64,000 nucleotides of DNA from contig JABYQS010000074.1 in the NCBI GenBank assembly GCA_022592435.1, positions 62,001-126,000 on the forward strand, in the 5' to 3' direction. The notes beneath the pieces are model-generated. The model was not told the origin of the DNA. It was given only the letters and a program-made list of their open reading frames with translations, and did not search any database. A program made the position numbers and the translations under genes. Numbering within the stretch: position 1 is the first letter of the stretch; each line of letters opens with the position of its first letter. Positions 21,381 to 32,511 of this stretch are shown here, piece by piece. This stretch comes from Cerioporus squamosus (Eukaryota > Basidiomycota > Agaricomycetes > Polyporales > Polyporaceae).

Positions 21381-24300
21381 ATGACTGCTGCCAAAGCCAG
21401 AAGGACGACGGCCGCCCGACCAGCGCCCGCTCGAGTGACCCGACCTGCGACTCCTCCCGCCCCTGCGTCCCCAGCGCCGCCGACAAACGGCAAGAAGAAA
21501 AAGAAGAAGAAGAGCAAGGGGAAGGGCGTGGATCGTGACGCACCGGCAGAGTACGACGGCGAGGAGGAAGACGAGGACGACGAGGGGGCGCTACCGCCTC
21601 TGGAGCCGATGGGCGGGGTACTGTACGAGCATGCTCGTACGGTGAACCGCACAGGGCTTTCCCCAGAACTTGCGTCCGTGCACGTCTCGACGACAGCATC
21701 ACTGTCGGCCTCGCTCGCCGCGCACCTCAAGCCCACGACGGCAGCGGAAGCGGAGCTGCTCGCAACGGCGGATCACCTGGCGCGGAGCATGGAGGGGGCG
21801 GAGGGAGGGCTCGTCAACGACGAGTATTGGGCATCCTTCCCGGATCATCTGCGCAACTTTGTACGGCACACTTACTCTCAATTGAGCTCGCCTGGTAACG
21901 TGGACGAAAAGACTCAGGCAATGTACGCGATTGCGCAGCAAATGCACAGCGGCGCGACGAAGGATGGGGGCGGACGATATCCTCCGGGTGCATACCCAGG
22001 GATGCCGTTCGACCCTGCCATCTTCGCGGACCCGCAGTTCGCGCTCGCCATGGAACAGGCGGCGGCGGCGAACGGCGCGCTGCAGAGCGCGGACGGGGCG
22101 AACGTGGTGCTGTACCCCGACGACCAAGACTACGGCGAGGACGAGTACTACAGCGACGAGGACGGGGATGAGTACGACGAGGGCGGGGAGGGCGGGGAGC
22201 GGCGGGCGCAGGCGCACTTCACGCTCAGCTTCGAGGACGCCCGGGCGCCGACCGGGTTGGCGGCGGCGGCGGAGGCCCAGAATGGATACTCGGCGCCGAA
22301 GAAGAAGAAGAATAAAAAGAAAAAGAAAGGCGGGGCCGGAGGTGCGCCGGACTCCCCTGCGGAACTCCCGGCGCCTGAGCCCCGGGGCCGGCCGGAAACA
22401 GGGAATGGCGGGACTGTGACAAATGGCGGGCGGCCAGTACCTCAGCCTGCTCCCAACCGCATGCCCGCCCCCGCCGCCCGCCCTCCCGCCGCCACGAACC
22501 CGCCTCCGTCGTCTCGCGCGGCGGGCAAGAAGCCCATGGCGTACACCCCCGCCCCGGCCCAGGACCCACCGCCGCCGTCGCGACGCGCGGCGTCGAAGGC
22601 GCCGATCTCCTCGCATGCATACGGCCACAACCACTCCCATCATCATCCATCGCCCCCATCCTCCAACGCATCCGCACCCCACAAGCCTCGACCACCAGCG
22701 GCAGGCCAGCAGCAGCCGAAAAATAGCAAGATATGGTCGACGAGCACCACCGAGGAGCGCGAGCGCATCAAGGAGTTCTGGCTCGGACTAGGCGAGGAAG
22801 AGCGCCGAAACCTGGTCAAAATAGAGAAGGAGGCCGTCCTGAAGAAGATGAAGGAGCAGCAGAAGCACAGTTGCAGTTGTGCCGTGTGCGGGCGCAAGCG
22901 GTATGTCGTCGTCCTCTTTGTCGGTAAAATTTTTCCTGACATTCTCCCCCTCCCCTTCCTTGTTTCTGCCGCTCTTTCGTCTCCTTCAAACCTCTCTGTG
23001 TCGCCCGTGCATCATCATCAAAAACAAGCAATGCTATTGAGGAGGAGCTCGAGGTACTGTACGATGCTTATTACGAGGAGCTAGAACAGTACGCGAACTA
23101 CCAGCAGCGATACATCTCCTCCGGCGGGACGCTGCCTCCTCCTCAAGGGCCGGGTCCGTTTCCGGGCAGCGTCGAACTGGACAAGAACGGCGCAGTCATC
23201 AGCCCCCAACCCCCAAACGCCCATCGCGGCAAGAACGCCGTGGCAGTGAATGGGGGGCGCAAGCCTGCCAAACCTGCGGAGAGCGAGTTTGAGGACGATG
23301 GGGAGGATGAATACCCAGACGATGACGCGTATGAGGATGAGGAGGAGGAAGAAGAGGAAGAGGAAGAAGAGGAGGATGAGGAGGACGAGGGTGAGCCGGA
23401 GGACGAGGACGACGTGAAGCAGGACCGGCGGACCGTCCCACCGCGTCGGCGAGCCGCGAATGGGACTAAGACCAACGGGCGCGACGGTCTTGGTAACTTT
23501 GGCAACAACCTCACCGTGACCGGCAAGTAGAGTTATCGGACCCTGTCACGGTACTGACGTACTGACTTCTCGGAAGTAGGGAATATCTTGACGGTGGCCG
23601 ACGATCTCCTGAAGAACGACGGACAGAAGTTCTTGGAAATGATGGAGCAATTGGCCGAACGTCGGATGCAACGGGAGGAGGAGGCGGCCGTCGACATCGA
23701 GGAGGACAGCGAGGACGACGATGATGAGGGCGATGAGGATGATGAGGACGACGATGAAGATGAGGATGAGGATGAGGACGAAGAGGAGGTACGCTCGATC
23801 ATTCCAATCTCACACATATACCGGTTCACATCGGACCTCCGATCCAGATCATGACGGAGGAGCAGAAGATGGAGGAGGGCAAGCGCATGTTCTCCATTTT
23901 CGCAGCACGCATGTTCGAGCAGCGCGTGCTCCAAGCGTACCGCGAGAAGGTGGCACAAGAGCGCCAGCTCCAGCTCCTGCGCGAACTTGAGGACGAAGAC
24001 AAGATCTCCAAAGAGCGCGAGGCCAAGAAGCAGACGCAGAACCAGAAGAAAAAGGACAAGAAGCGGTTAGTGTCCCTTCTTGACTGGTCGTGTGCCATGA
24101 TGCGATGTCTTGTGCAGGCAGCAGAAATTGGCCAAGGAGGAGGAGCGTGCAGCTCGTGCCGCTGAGAAGGCTGCAGAAGAAGCTGCTCAGCGTGCGAAGC
24201 AGGCCGCCCTTGAAGAGGAGCAACGCAAGCGTCGCGAGGAGGAGCGTGCCCGTCGTGAAGCTCAGCGCAAGGCGCAGGAAGAGGAGAAGGCGCGCAAGGA

Positions 24301-25666
24301 GGAGGAGCGTCGCAAGCGCCTTGCTGAAGAGCGGGAACGTGAAGCCGAGCGCGAACGCAAGAAGCGTGAGCGTGAGGAGAAGGCCAAGGCCGAGCGCAGG
24401 GAACGGGAGGAACGCGAACGCAAGGCTCGTGAGGAGCGGGAGGCCAAGCTTGCTGCTGAACGTGCCGCCGAGAAGGCACGGCGCGAGCAGCAGGAGAAGG
24501 AGGAGCGCGAACGCCGACTCGCAAAGGAGAAGGAGGAGAAGGAGAAGGCCGAGCGCGAGAAGGCTGAGAAGGAGAAAGCCGAGAGGGAGGCCCGCGAGCG
24601 CGCTCAGCAGCAGCAACAGCAGCGGGCAGCAGCCTCTCGCAACAATGCTCGGGCACCTACGTCGCCTCGCAATGCCGTACCTTCTGGTTCGTCCCAGCCG
24701 TCTCCGAGCAGGCCGACTCCCCAGAAGAAGATCCTCCCCAAGCCCCAAGCACCCGCGCCATCTGCACCTCCTGCCCTCCAGCCTCCTCGCCCCCAACTGC
24801 CCCAGCAACCCCAACCTCGTGTTCCAATGGTTGGTGCCTCCCAGCCTGCTACTCCTATCACTCCCCAGATTCCGCACATGCCCCCGCAAACGCCTGTGTT
24901 CCCACCCAGCGTTAGTGCGATGGGAGTTATGCCTCCGGCGTTGTCACCTAGGGTCCCGTTCAACCCCGGGCCGTTTGTCGGCAATGTGCCTATGGTTCCT
25001 CCAGGTCCGTCCATCCCACCAGGTCCTCCTCCGCCTCTCGCTCCGTCTGCCGTTCCCCGGGGTTTCGGCAATGGTAACCATTTCGATGCTGGCTTTGGTC
25101 GTGGCTTGGCTCCTCCTGCGCCTATTGCCCCGCCGTCTCGTGCTGCTCCCAATCCTCTTGCTTCACCCACCCAGCTCAATCTTGCTCCTGGTCCCAGTAA
25201 CCGTCCGCTGGTTCCCGATCCCGGTCCTATCACTCGTCCGACCATCGCGCCCATCGCCCGACCTACCGGCGAAGCCTCAGGCTCAGGATCGACGTCGCCC
25301 AGTCGTCGGTCGCCGAGCCCGAAGGGCGTTCTCGGCTCGTCGGCGCTACTAGCTGACGATGACGAGGTCGTCACAACCCCAGCTGGCCGCCGCGCCGTTG
25401 CGCCCGGCGCTGTCGGCCAAGGCTGGGGAACGGCGACTACGACGAGCCCTCGGGGATCTATCTCGTCGCCTTGGGGGCCGCCTGGTGCGCCTCCTGGATT
25501 CCCTACTCGCCCCCCAGGTCCGATTGGCCCAGTGGGTGCGAACCTATGGGGCACGCCAAACCCGGAGCCGTGGCATTCGCATTCGCATTCGCATCCGACA
25601 ACACCTGGATTTTTCGGGGGCCCGTTCGCCCACAACCCGTCCGCTGCACCTCATACAGGTAGTTGA
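21381..25666 (+). CDS. NST1: Stress response protein NST1
   Basis: Five exons (21381-22900, 23029-23522, 23580-23788, 23848-24065, 24118-25666) give 1329 aa. NST1 proteins are linked to salt tolerance in yeast. Ordered features: basic Lys-rich N-terminus; [57 protein letters not shown] with [30 protein letters not shown]; long Glu/Asp tracts; the family hallmark [39 protein letters not shown]; a coiled coil of some 170 residues of Glu/Arg/Lys/Ala; and a Pro-rich tail. The third intron (23523-23579, 57 nt) appears to be of GC-AG type (donor GCAAGT), since that choice alone keeps the family sequence [15 protein letters not shown]; a GT donor at 23493 would delete part of it. The C-terminus ends in a Pro/Gly/His-rich stretch and may be shorter than in relatives. 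Confidence 0.9.
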
Positions 25667-25865
25667 GCAGTAGTACCCCATCCATCCATCCCATGTTTAT
25701 TAGCATCTTGACATTCGTTATCACGACCCCCTCACCCAATGTTCAATACTCAGTACTGCAATGCCCTCTCTATTTCTGACCCTAGCATGCCATGTCGCTG
25801 ACAGACCCAATGCAATAATTGAAATATCCACATAAGTAGCGTGTGCGGGGTGTGTCCGTAAGGTA

Positions 25866-28800
25866 CTACAACAGCTTGCTCGACGCGGCGGGCGCGACTC
25901 TACTGCGGATGAACTTGATAATGTACAGTGGGAATGCGCTGATGGCCACGATGACCGCAACCTTCCAGGCGAACCGTGAAGACAAGACAAACGATAGATC
26001 TGCAAGGCAGTGAGCAGCGCGTCGTGGTGAGCGGACGACCTGGCTTACCGAAGTACTCCTGGAGGAATGCGATGCTGATGGCGTAGATGAAGAGGGTGAT
26101 GATCTCGGAGAGCACCATGTATACATGCCTGCGAGGATGGTCAGACGTGGTGGAGGAGACAGTCACGGATAATAATACTCACCATGTCGTGATTTCGAGT
26201 GCGACCATGATGAGCTCGTTGAGGATGAGAGCGGTAAATGAGATAGAGACGATGTTCAGGAACTCGTTCTCGAACAAGACGAGCGACATAATCATGATGG
26301 CCGCCCCTAACAGAGATCGTCAGACCCGAGCGATGTGTACAACAGCGCACACTCTCACCTTGGTACACGGAGATCATCAGCCACATGAAGAACGTCTTGT
26401 ACGACAAGACTCGGCCCTGTGCGAACATCAGCATGCTATCATGGTATGGGCCAGACGCGGGGACGAACCTTCGTAAGCTCCTTGTACAGCTCAGGATAGA
26501 GCAGTGCGAGGTCTTCACTGACGTCGCGATCGAGGACCAGAGAGAAGACGGGCGCCATGGTATATGCCGTAGCATATCCGGCCATGAGCCACCCCTGGTA
26601 GAGCGCGATGGGTGCGAAGTAGAAGATGGACGAGAAGACCGCTTGCATGACTGAGATGATGAGACCGCGGTGGATGACGAACTGCGCGAGCTTCGCAGAG
26701 CGGCGGTATGAGTTGCGACCGTGCCATAGCAGGAGCTTCGTCAGGTAGCTGAACTGAGTGACGGAGAAGTCTGCAGCAAGAGAGGCTTGCTTGCCCTCCT
26801 TCCCGACGATGCCAACACCTGGAGCATGTGTCAATGACAATGAACTTAAGAGGGAGGAAAGGCACTGACCCACATCCGCCGCCTGGATCATGCTGACGTC
26901 GTTACCACCATCTCCGATGCAGCAGACACGCTTCTTGGTGAACTTGCGGATTAAGCGGGCAACGTCGGCCTTCTGTGTGGGAGAGCATCGGCAGGCAACG
27001 ACCGCGGAGAGCTTCGTCGCAATCTCAATGAACTCGTTCTTAAACATGTTGAGACAGAGCTGGAGAGCAGTCAGTGGTATTCCGAGTGCTGCAACCAATG
27101 GGGCCAACCTGCAGGGACTCTCCGTCGATGACCAGACAGCAGTCAAGCTTGTTCTGCAGGAATTCCAGCTGGTCCCGTACTTGGTCAGACGTCTTGACTG
27201 CAGGAGATCATCAGTTTATCAACGCAATAACGGTCGCACATGCTAACGTACGCTTCGCCACTTGGTGGATGTACTGGTTCCGTGCGACGAGCTTCGTCGA
27301 GATCGCGATACATGTCGCAGTCTCAATCTTGTCTCCCGTCAGCATCCAGATCTTGATCCCGGCGTTCCGGAGTAACTCGAGCGTCGACTTCACTTCGTCC
27401 TGCAACTTGTCCTCAACACCAGTCAAGCCGAGAAGCTCCAGATCGTGCTCAAGCAACTCGGCGACTACCGCGGCCATCGCCTCGTTCCGGCCTTCAAGCT
27501 TGATGCTGGCCTGATGGTATTCCGCCTTAAAGTGTCCGTACGCTTGTTCGCTGAGCCGTCGACGCGCCATGACAAGCGTCCGGAGGCCCTCGCGGGCCAT
27601 GTTCGCGCACTCCTCCTCGAGCCAGTCGTTCCGTTGCACGATCTTGGTCATCACGACGTCCGCGCCCTTCTGTAAGAACGTAACCTCGCCCGACTGCGAA
27701 TCGCGCACGACGATACCCATGCGCTTTGATTCCGACGTAAAGGGGAAGATGTCGAGTACGTCGAAGGACATCCGGGAGCCGGTGGGCGTTTGCAGCTCGA
27801 TTCGTGTACGGTCGCGGAAGACCAGGCGCAGGCCGACCGACTCGGTCCACTGGACGATCGCAACTTCGTCAGGCGAAGATGCCTGGTATGTTACTGTCCC
27901 ATCATCATTGGTGACCGGAGTGACCTGGGTCGTAACGATCAGCATCCAGTCACAGCGGAGTACCGATAGGGGCTTCGACTCACGTTGTGACAGAGTGCCA
28001 GACTGAGGACGACGTCATGGACTCGGGATGACATGTCTCGTCGGCCTCTTGTGGCGAGCTGTACGCCAGTCTGCAATGAGTTTTGGCGAGCATGGGCTAG
28101 TGTCAAAGTCAGCATAGGCGAACATGCTGCAAGTAACTCAGAGACTGACCCTGTTCAGCGTTTCCGAACGCTACTGCCAACTGGTGGGCCACTTCGTCCA
28201 TAGAGTCGTAGCCATACGACACTGTGCCCATATGTAGCTTCTTCATCTCCATTACTGCCAGATGGCGCTATCGCTCAGCTATGTTGATACTGCCTCCCAG
28301 TGGGATTTACGCACCATTCTGTGTAAGCGTACCGGTCTTGTCACTGAGCAGGTACTCTATGCGACCCAGCTCCTCTGGGAGTGTGCTCGTTCGTACGATA
28401 GTGTTTGGTATCTCGTTGTCAGTCATGATTTGTTGCGCGTAGACGGTCTTGCCCATATCCAAGTTGACACGCAGACTTGATGCCGGTCCAGCTCAGTATG
28501 TGCGCGCAAAGTAGACTAAGAGCCTTACCTGATGGGTATAATGGAAGAGAACAGGATGAGGAAACGGAAGATGTAGATGTACCATGGACCCCTGAAGCCG
28601 TTAAGTGCCACGAGTACGAATGAGAGCGCGAACGTCACGGCGCATAAGATCTGTGAGGTGTGAGGATAAGGCATCTATCTTGATGGATTGACGTACCTTC
28701 GCGAGTCTGTTAATCTCGACATCCAAGAGACCGACCTTCGTCTCTGGATGGCTCGTATTCATGACAGCGCGCGTCTCGGCACCAGTGTAAATGACGAAGC

Positions 28801-30116
28801 CAACAGCAGAGCCCGCTGCCAAGACGGTGTTCGACCAGAGCATGTTCTCCGCCGTCAAAGGCTCTACGGTCGGGACCGGAACCATCGGAACGTCTCCGTC
28901 AAGTAGTGCCGGGGGAGAGTTGATCGTGAAGGTCCCGATGAAAGTGTGTATATCCTTGATGGGCGCGTCCGCTGGGATACTCGTGAGCGGGAATTCAAGT
29001 TAGGGTCCAGCTAGAGTCACCAACCATATATCTCGGCATCCAGTGCCAGCAGCTCTCTGTCGCTGCCCAACTTCTGACATGCCGGGACAGCGACGCGCAG
29101 CTTCCAGTCCGTCTCACCGTCCAACTGGTCTGTACGGATGAAGCAAGTGCCGGAATTGTCGGATGTGCGCAAGAGGACAAGATCGGCAGGCACTCGTTGG
29201 TTCTTCTCCAGTAGCACGAGGTCTCCTACTCGAAGACTGGACGACGGCACAGAACGCGTGTGGGGAATACCCTCCGGGGATGACTCGGAGTACTCGGAGT
29301 GGTCGAGAACCAGGTACTTCTGGGAGTTAGCTTCGCGGTCGCGGAGATTACGCTTGTAGTCGTCGTAGGCTTCCTTGCCAATGGTGACAGTCAGGACGAA
29401 CACCAGAGGGGCAACGTACGTCACGATGAAACCTTCGCACCAGGGTTAGCAGGGCGAGTGAGGTAGTAGCCCAGGCAGTATAGTTGACGCACCAATCTTG
29501 AGCGCAGGGATGAACTGAGAAAGAGCAACCAGGAGGAAGTACAAGTTGAAGAAGAACTTGAATTGCTCGTAGAACACGAGCGGAAGGAAGGTGAAGACGT
29601 TGTACTTCTGATTGCGAACCACATTGGGAGGGTATTGCTTCTGCAACTTCTCTGGTGGCCGGAATGGTATCGTCCTGGACTTGTCATTTGAGCGACCCTT
29701 CCGGGAGAGTATCGATCTCTGCTCCCGAGAATGCATTCAGCCACATGTCTACCTTCCAGATGCCGGTGTAGCCTGTAGCTCCCGCGCGGGGTGTACATGC
29801 TACGCAAAGCTAGAGAACACACCTGCGACGATGATTCCCGCCTCCTCTCCTCCTCCGGCTCATCCTCGCGATAGTCGCCATCCTCATGAGACGCGTCTCC
29901 GAGGAGTGTAGCCTCCTCCTCCGGGTCGTCAGAATACCTCTCGCGCTGCTTTCCCTTCCTGCTGACCGAAGCAGAGGCTGCCGCACGTACTCCCGCACGC
30001 ATCTTGTTAGATGTGTTCTCGCGAGCCTGGTCGCCGGGCTCACTGTCGGAAAGAGGTGTGTAGCCCGCCCTAGAATGTTTGGATCGTCCGAATGTATGGA
30101 GAGGGATGTCGGACAT
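25866..30116 (-). CDS. NEO1: P4-type phospholipid flippase, Neo1/ATP9 class
   Basis: Multi-exon gene of about 4.25 kb whose spliced frames together cover a complete P4-ATPase. The acidic cytosolic N-terminus ([15 protein letters not shown]) leads to [19 protein letters not shown] and FEYEQF-type TM1-2 sequence ([18 protein letters not shown]). The actuator domain has [16 protein letters not shown], the Neo1-specific form of the DGET loop. The phosphorylation motif SDKTGTLT is at about 28320-28350. The nucleotide-binding part has [23 protein letters not shown] and [11 protein letters not shown]; the hinge has [17 protein letters not shown]. The last six helices end in [15 protein letters not shown]. 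Neo1 acts in endosomes and trans-Golgi and flips aminophospholipids to the cytosolic leaflet. No frameshift was seen. It is convergent with NST1 (199 bp apart). Individual exon ends were not all resolved. Confidence 0.9.
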
Positions 30117-30442
30117 GTACCCTCGGGCAGCGCCAAGTACCAGTAGGTCGAATGTATGAGAGCTAGCGGGTTATCTGACAGTCAAGCATGAAGTCGAGCG
30201 GCAGGTCGTCAGTAAACGGAAACACTGAAGGCACTACGCGCGTGGTATGTATGACGAAGTCAGACGAACGCGCACTGCACTCGTTGTAGGTCGGAGAAGA
30301 TCGGTGTCCAAACTTATAGTGACATCCATGAATCTCCGAAAGAAAATGCAGGATCCGACATACGCGCGACTGCTTCTTGACTTTAGAACGTTAACCCACC
30401 CACTTTCGTTTCTATCCCCCACTTCCGTTTCCTATCCCACAG

Positions 30443-31047
30443 AACTTCGTGGTCCAACTGGAGCGACCATGTCAACGTTAGCAGCTGCAATACTTCCTCA
30501 AATCGGACGACCGGAGCACTCGCACGGGGCTGGGGGAAGGGTCGGGAGCAGTGGGAAAGTGGCGGGAGTTTTGACGAGTACAGATTATACCGTGCAGCCG
30601 TTCCAGGCAGCGGACCTCCGGAAATCAAGTGCGCCGCTTGTAATGGCGCATACGTCCGGGGTTGACGCATAGACGCAAGATCAAAACTCTGCACAAAAAT
30701 GTGGGTAGCAACGCCGATGGTATGATCGAGGTCTCTATCTACCGGGTACACGAGCTTTGCACCTACATTCCGTTCACGCCTGCCAAGTTCGATACAGTCA
30801 AGACCGTGCTCGAGAGAAGCAAGAACGCAGGGGCTCACGACATCGCGTACGTCCTAGCTCATCACGAACCTATCAGGTTCCCGTCGTGTTACGATGATGA
30901 CAGCAGTGTCACAGCACGGTAAGTTTCGCTCCCAATCTCACCTTTGGACCGACCTGACGTATCGTAAGCTCTCCTGCAAGCACAGGGGGTGATGCCTCCG
31001 TCTCTCCCATTACCAGGAGAGAAAGCACAGGCAAAGCGGACATGTGT
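30443..31047 (+). pseudogene. Decayed DUF7918 gene copy
   Basis: Fragments in different frames align in order with the intact DUF7918 protein at 9113-10403. AACTTCGTGG after a CAG acceptor (30443) parallels the NFAIHW exon but then shifts frame. RVGSSGKVAGVLTSTD and VQPFQAADLRKS match GSSGKRAGVLTDAD and EQPFQFADLKTS. EVSIYRVHELCTYIPFTPAK then LERSKNAGAHDIA match RVSIRRVHEHYTLVPFTPAT and HERSKKAGAHNVA. LLQAQGVMPPSLP matches LLQAQGVMPLSP. No start exon and no C-terminal acidic exon were found and the frames are broken, so this is a pseudogene on the opposite strand from the intact gene. Confidence 0.7.
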
Positions 31048-32511
31048 CATTTGAGCTCTCGTCTGCTTCTCCTTGCTACCATGAGGTTCCCTGTCCTGGT
31101 CAAGCATCGTACGCAGTGTTGTACGCGATACTCTCACTTTATCCAGCTCTATATGTATGTCCCTTAGGCCGCACGTACCCGACTACAACATCCGTGGGTG
31201 ATCACAGCACGAGCGTCCTCGAAGATAACATAGCGGCCATCTCAGTCGGCGGGCCGCCAGTGCACCCCAGGTGAACCTCTCATACCGTGTTTTAATCAAC
31301 CGCACATACCGCGCTCACGACGTTATTCAAAACGCTTGATTGCCAAGATGTCCTCCGCTATCGTGGCCGATGTCTCTTGAACCTGAGACGGAGAGACATC
31401 GGCGAGTCTAGAGGAAGATGTATACGCATGCGGCGAATGGGAATGCTTACCCTGCTATGTGTCTAAGAACTGCATTGACAACGGGTCAGACTCAATTGGT
31501 GAGTGGTGTGAACGGTGCTCGGTTGCATCTTCGCTGATCTTACCATCCCGATTTCCCTGCCCACCGGGGCTTATCATCCAGTACCCTGAGCATTCTCTAT
31601 CTGTGGCGTGGTTGGAAATCGTCTAGTCTGGTGCACCAGAAGTCCTCCGAGAGCTTCGCTCGCTCTGATGTGGACAGTGGCACACCAGGCGACCCACGTC
31701 TTACGGCCGGTAATGGCACCGGGAAGCCCTGTCCACGAACATACCTTTCGCATTCCGGGCCACAGCGTCCTTTCGCCAGCGGATTTGATCCCATTTGTCA
31801 CGCATCAACCTCAAGCAACCGCAAGATCCGAAACGGCCGACCCATGTCATGGTGTCCACACTGTCGCGGTCTCAATTTGAAGCGCTGCGCGTATGTACTA
31901 TGCATCATGCAGCTTCACTTGAGCTAGCCTGAGCTTCACAGAAGTTCCGCTCTGCATAGTCTTGCCGCTCCGTTGAAAGCGGACCCAAGGGGAAGGCAGA
32001 CCCGTCTCGATATCGAACGCCCCGTCGGCCCAGGTTCCCCGGCGGGTCGCCTGGAGGCTGTGTCGGATCTGGATGTAGAAGGTCGATATTGCGACTGGCC
32101 GTACCGGGGCCATCTCGCTGTCCTCTCGCCGGTTTGAGGCCTCTCACTGTGGTCGCTAACAACTGCCCAAACTGCACGGAGGCGTTTCCGACACCGCCCG
32201 TCTAGCCCGGCCGGGTTCCTGCCAATTGTCTGATGGCACGGTGAGCACTCGCCGCCTTTGCCGCCGACCACCATTAAGACATCTGTTGCGTGCAGGCTGC
32301 AGGGTACATGCATATCCGCGCGCGGGGATGCAGTGCGCAGGGACGCGGGCCCCTAGGCCAACCGCGGAACTGTTCCCAGACATATAGTCCAGGGAGCCTC
32401 GCTCGCGTGTGTCCCCGCCTTCTTCGTTCCCTTCGCTTGGCCTCTTTATCTTCCTTCTGAGCTCTTGGTGCTCTCTAACGACGCGCTTGGTTCTGCCACA
32501 GCCAGACCATC
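31048..32511. other. Gene-free region upstream of GH79-C
   Basis: About 1.46 kb with only short non-conserved frames. The last 150 bp should carry the GH79-C promoter (an acatatag element near 32380, about 130 bp upstream of the start codon). No repeat or RNA gene was seen. Confidence 0.4.

Noticed and set aside
23849..24889. Leu-rich frame of 346 codons on the minus strand, membrane-protein-like
   Set aside because: It is the antisense of the Glu/Arg/Lys coiled coil of NST1; poly-Leu arises from the repeated GAG/GAA codons.
24090..25352. Open frame of 420 codons on the plus strand
   Set aside because: Arg/Ser-rich shadow of the NST1 coiled-coil and Pro-rich exon in another frame.
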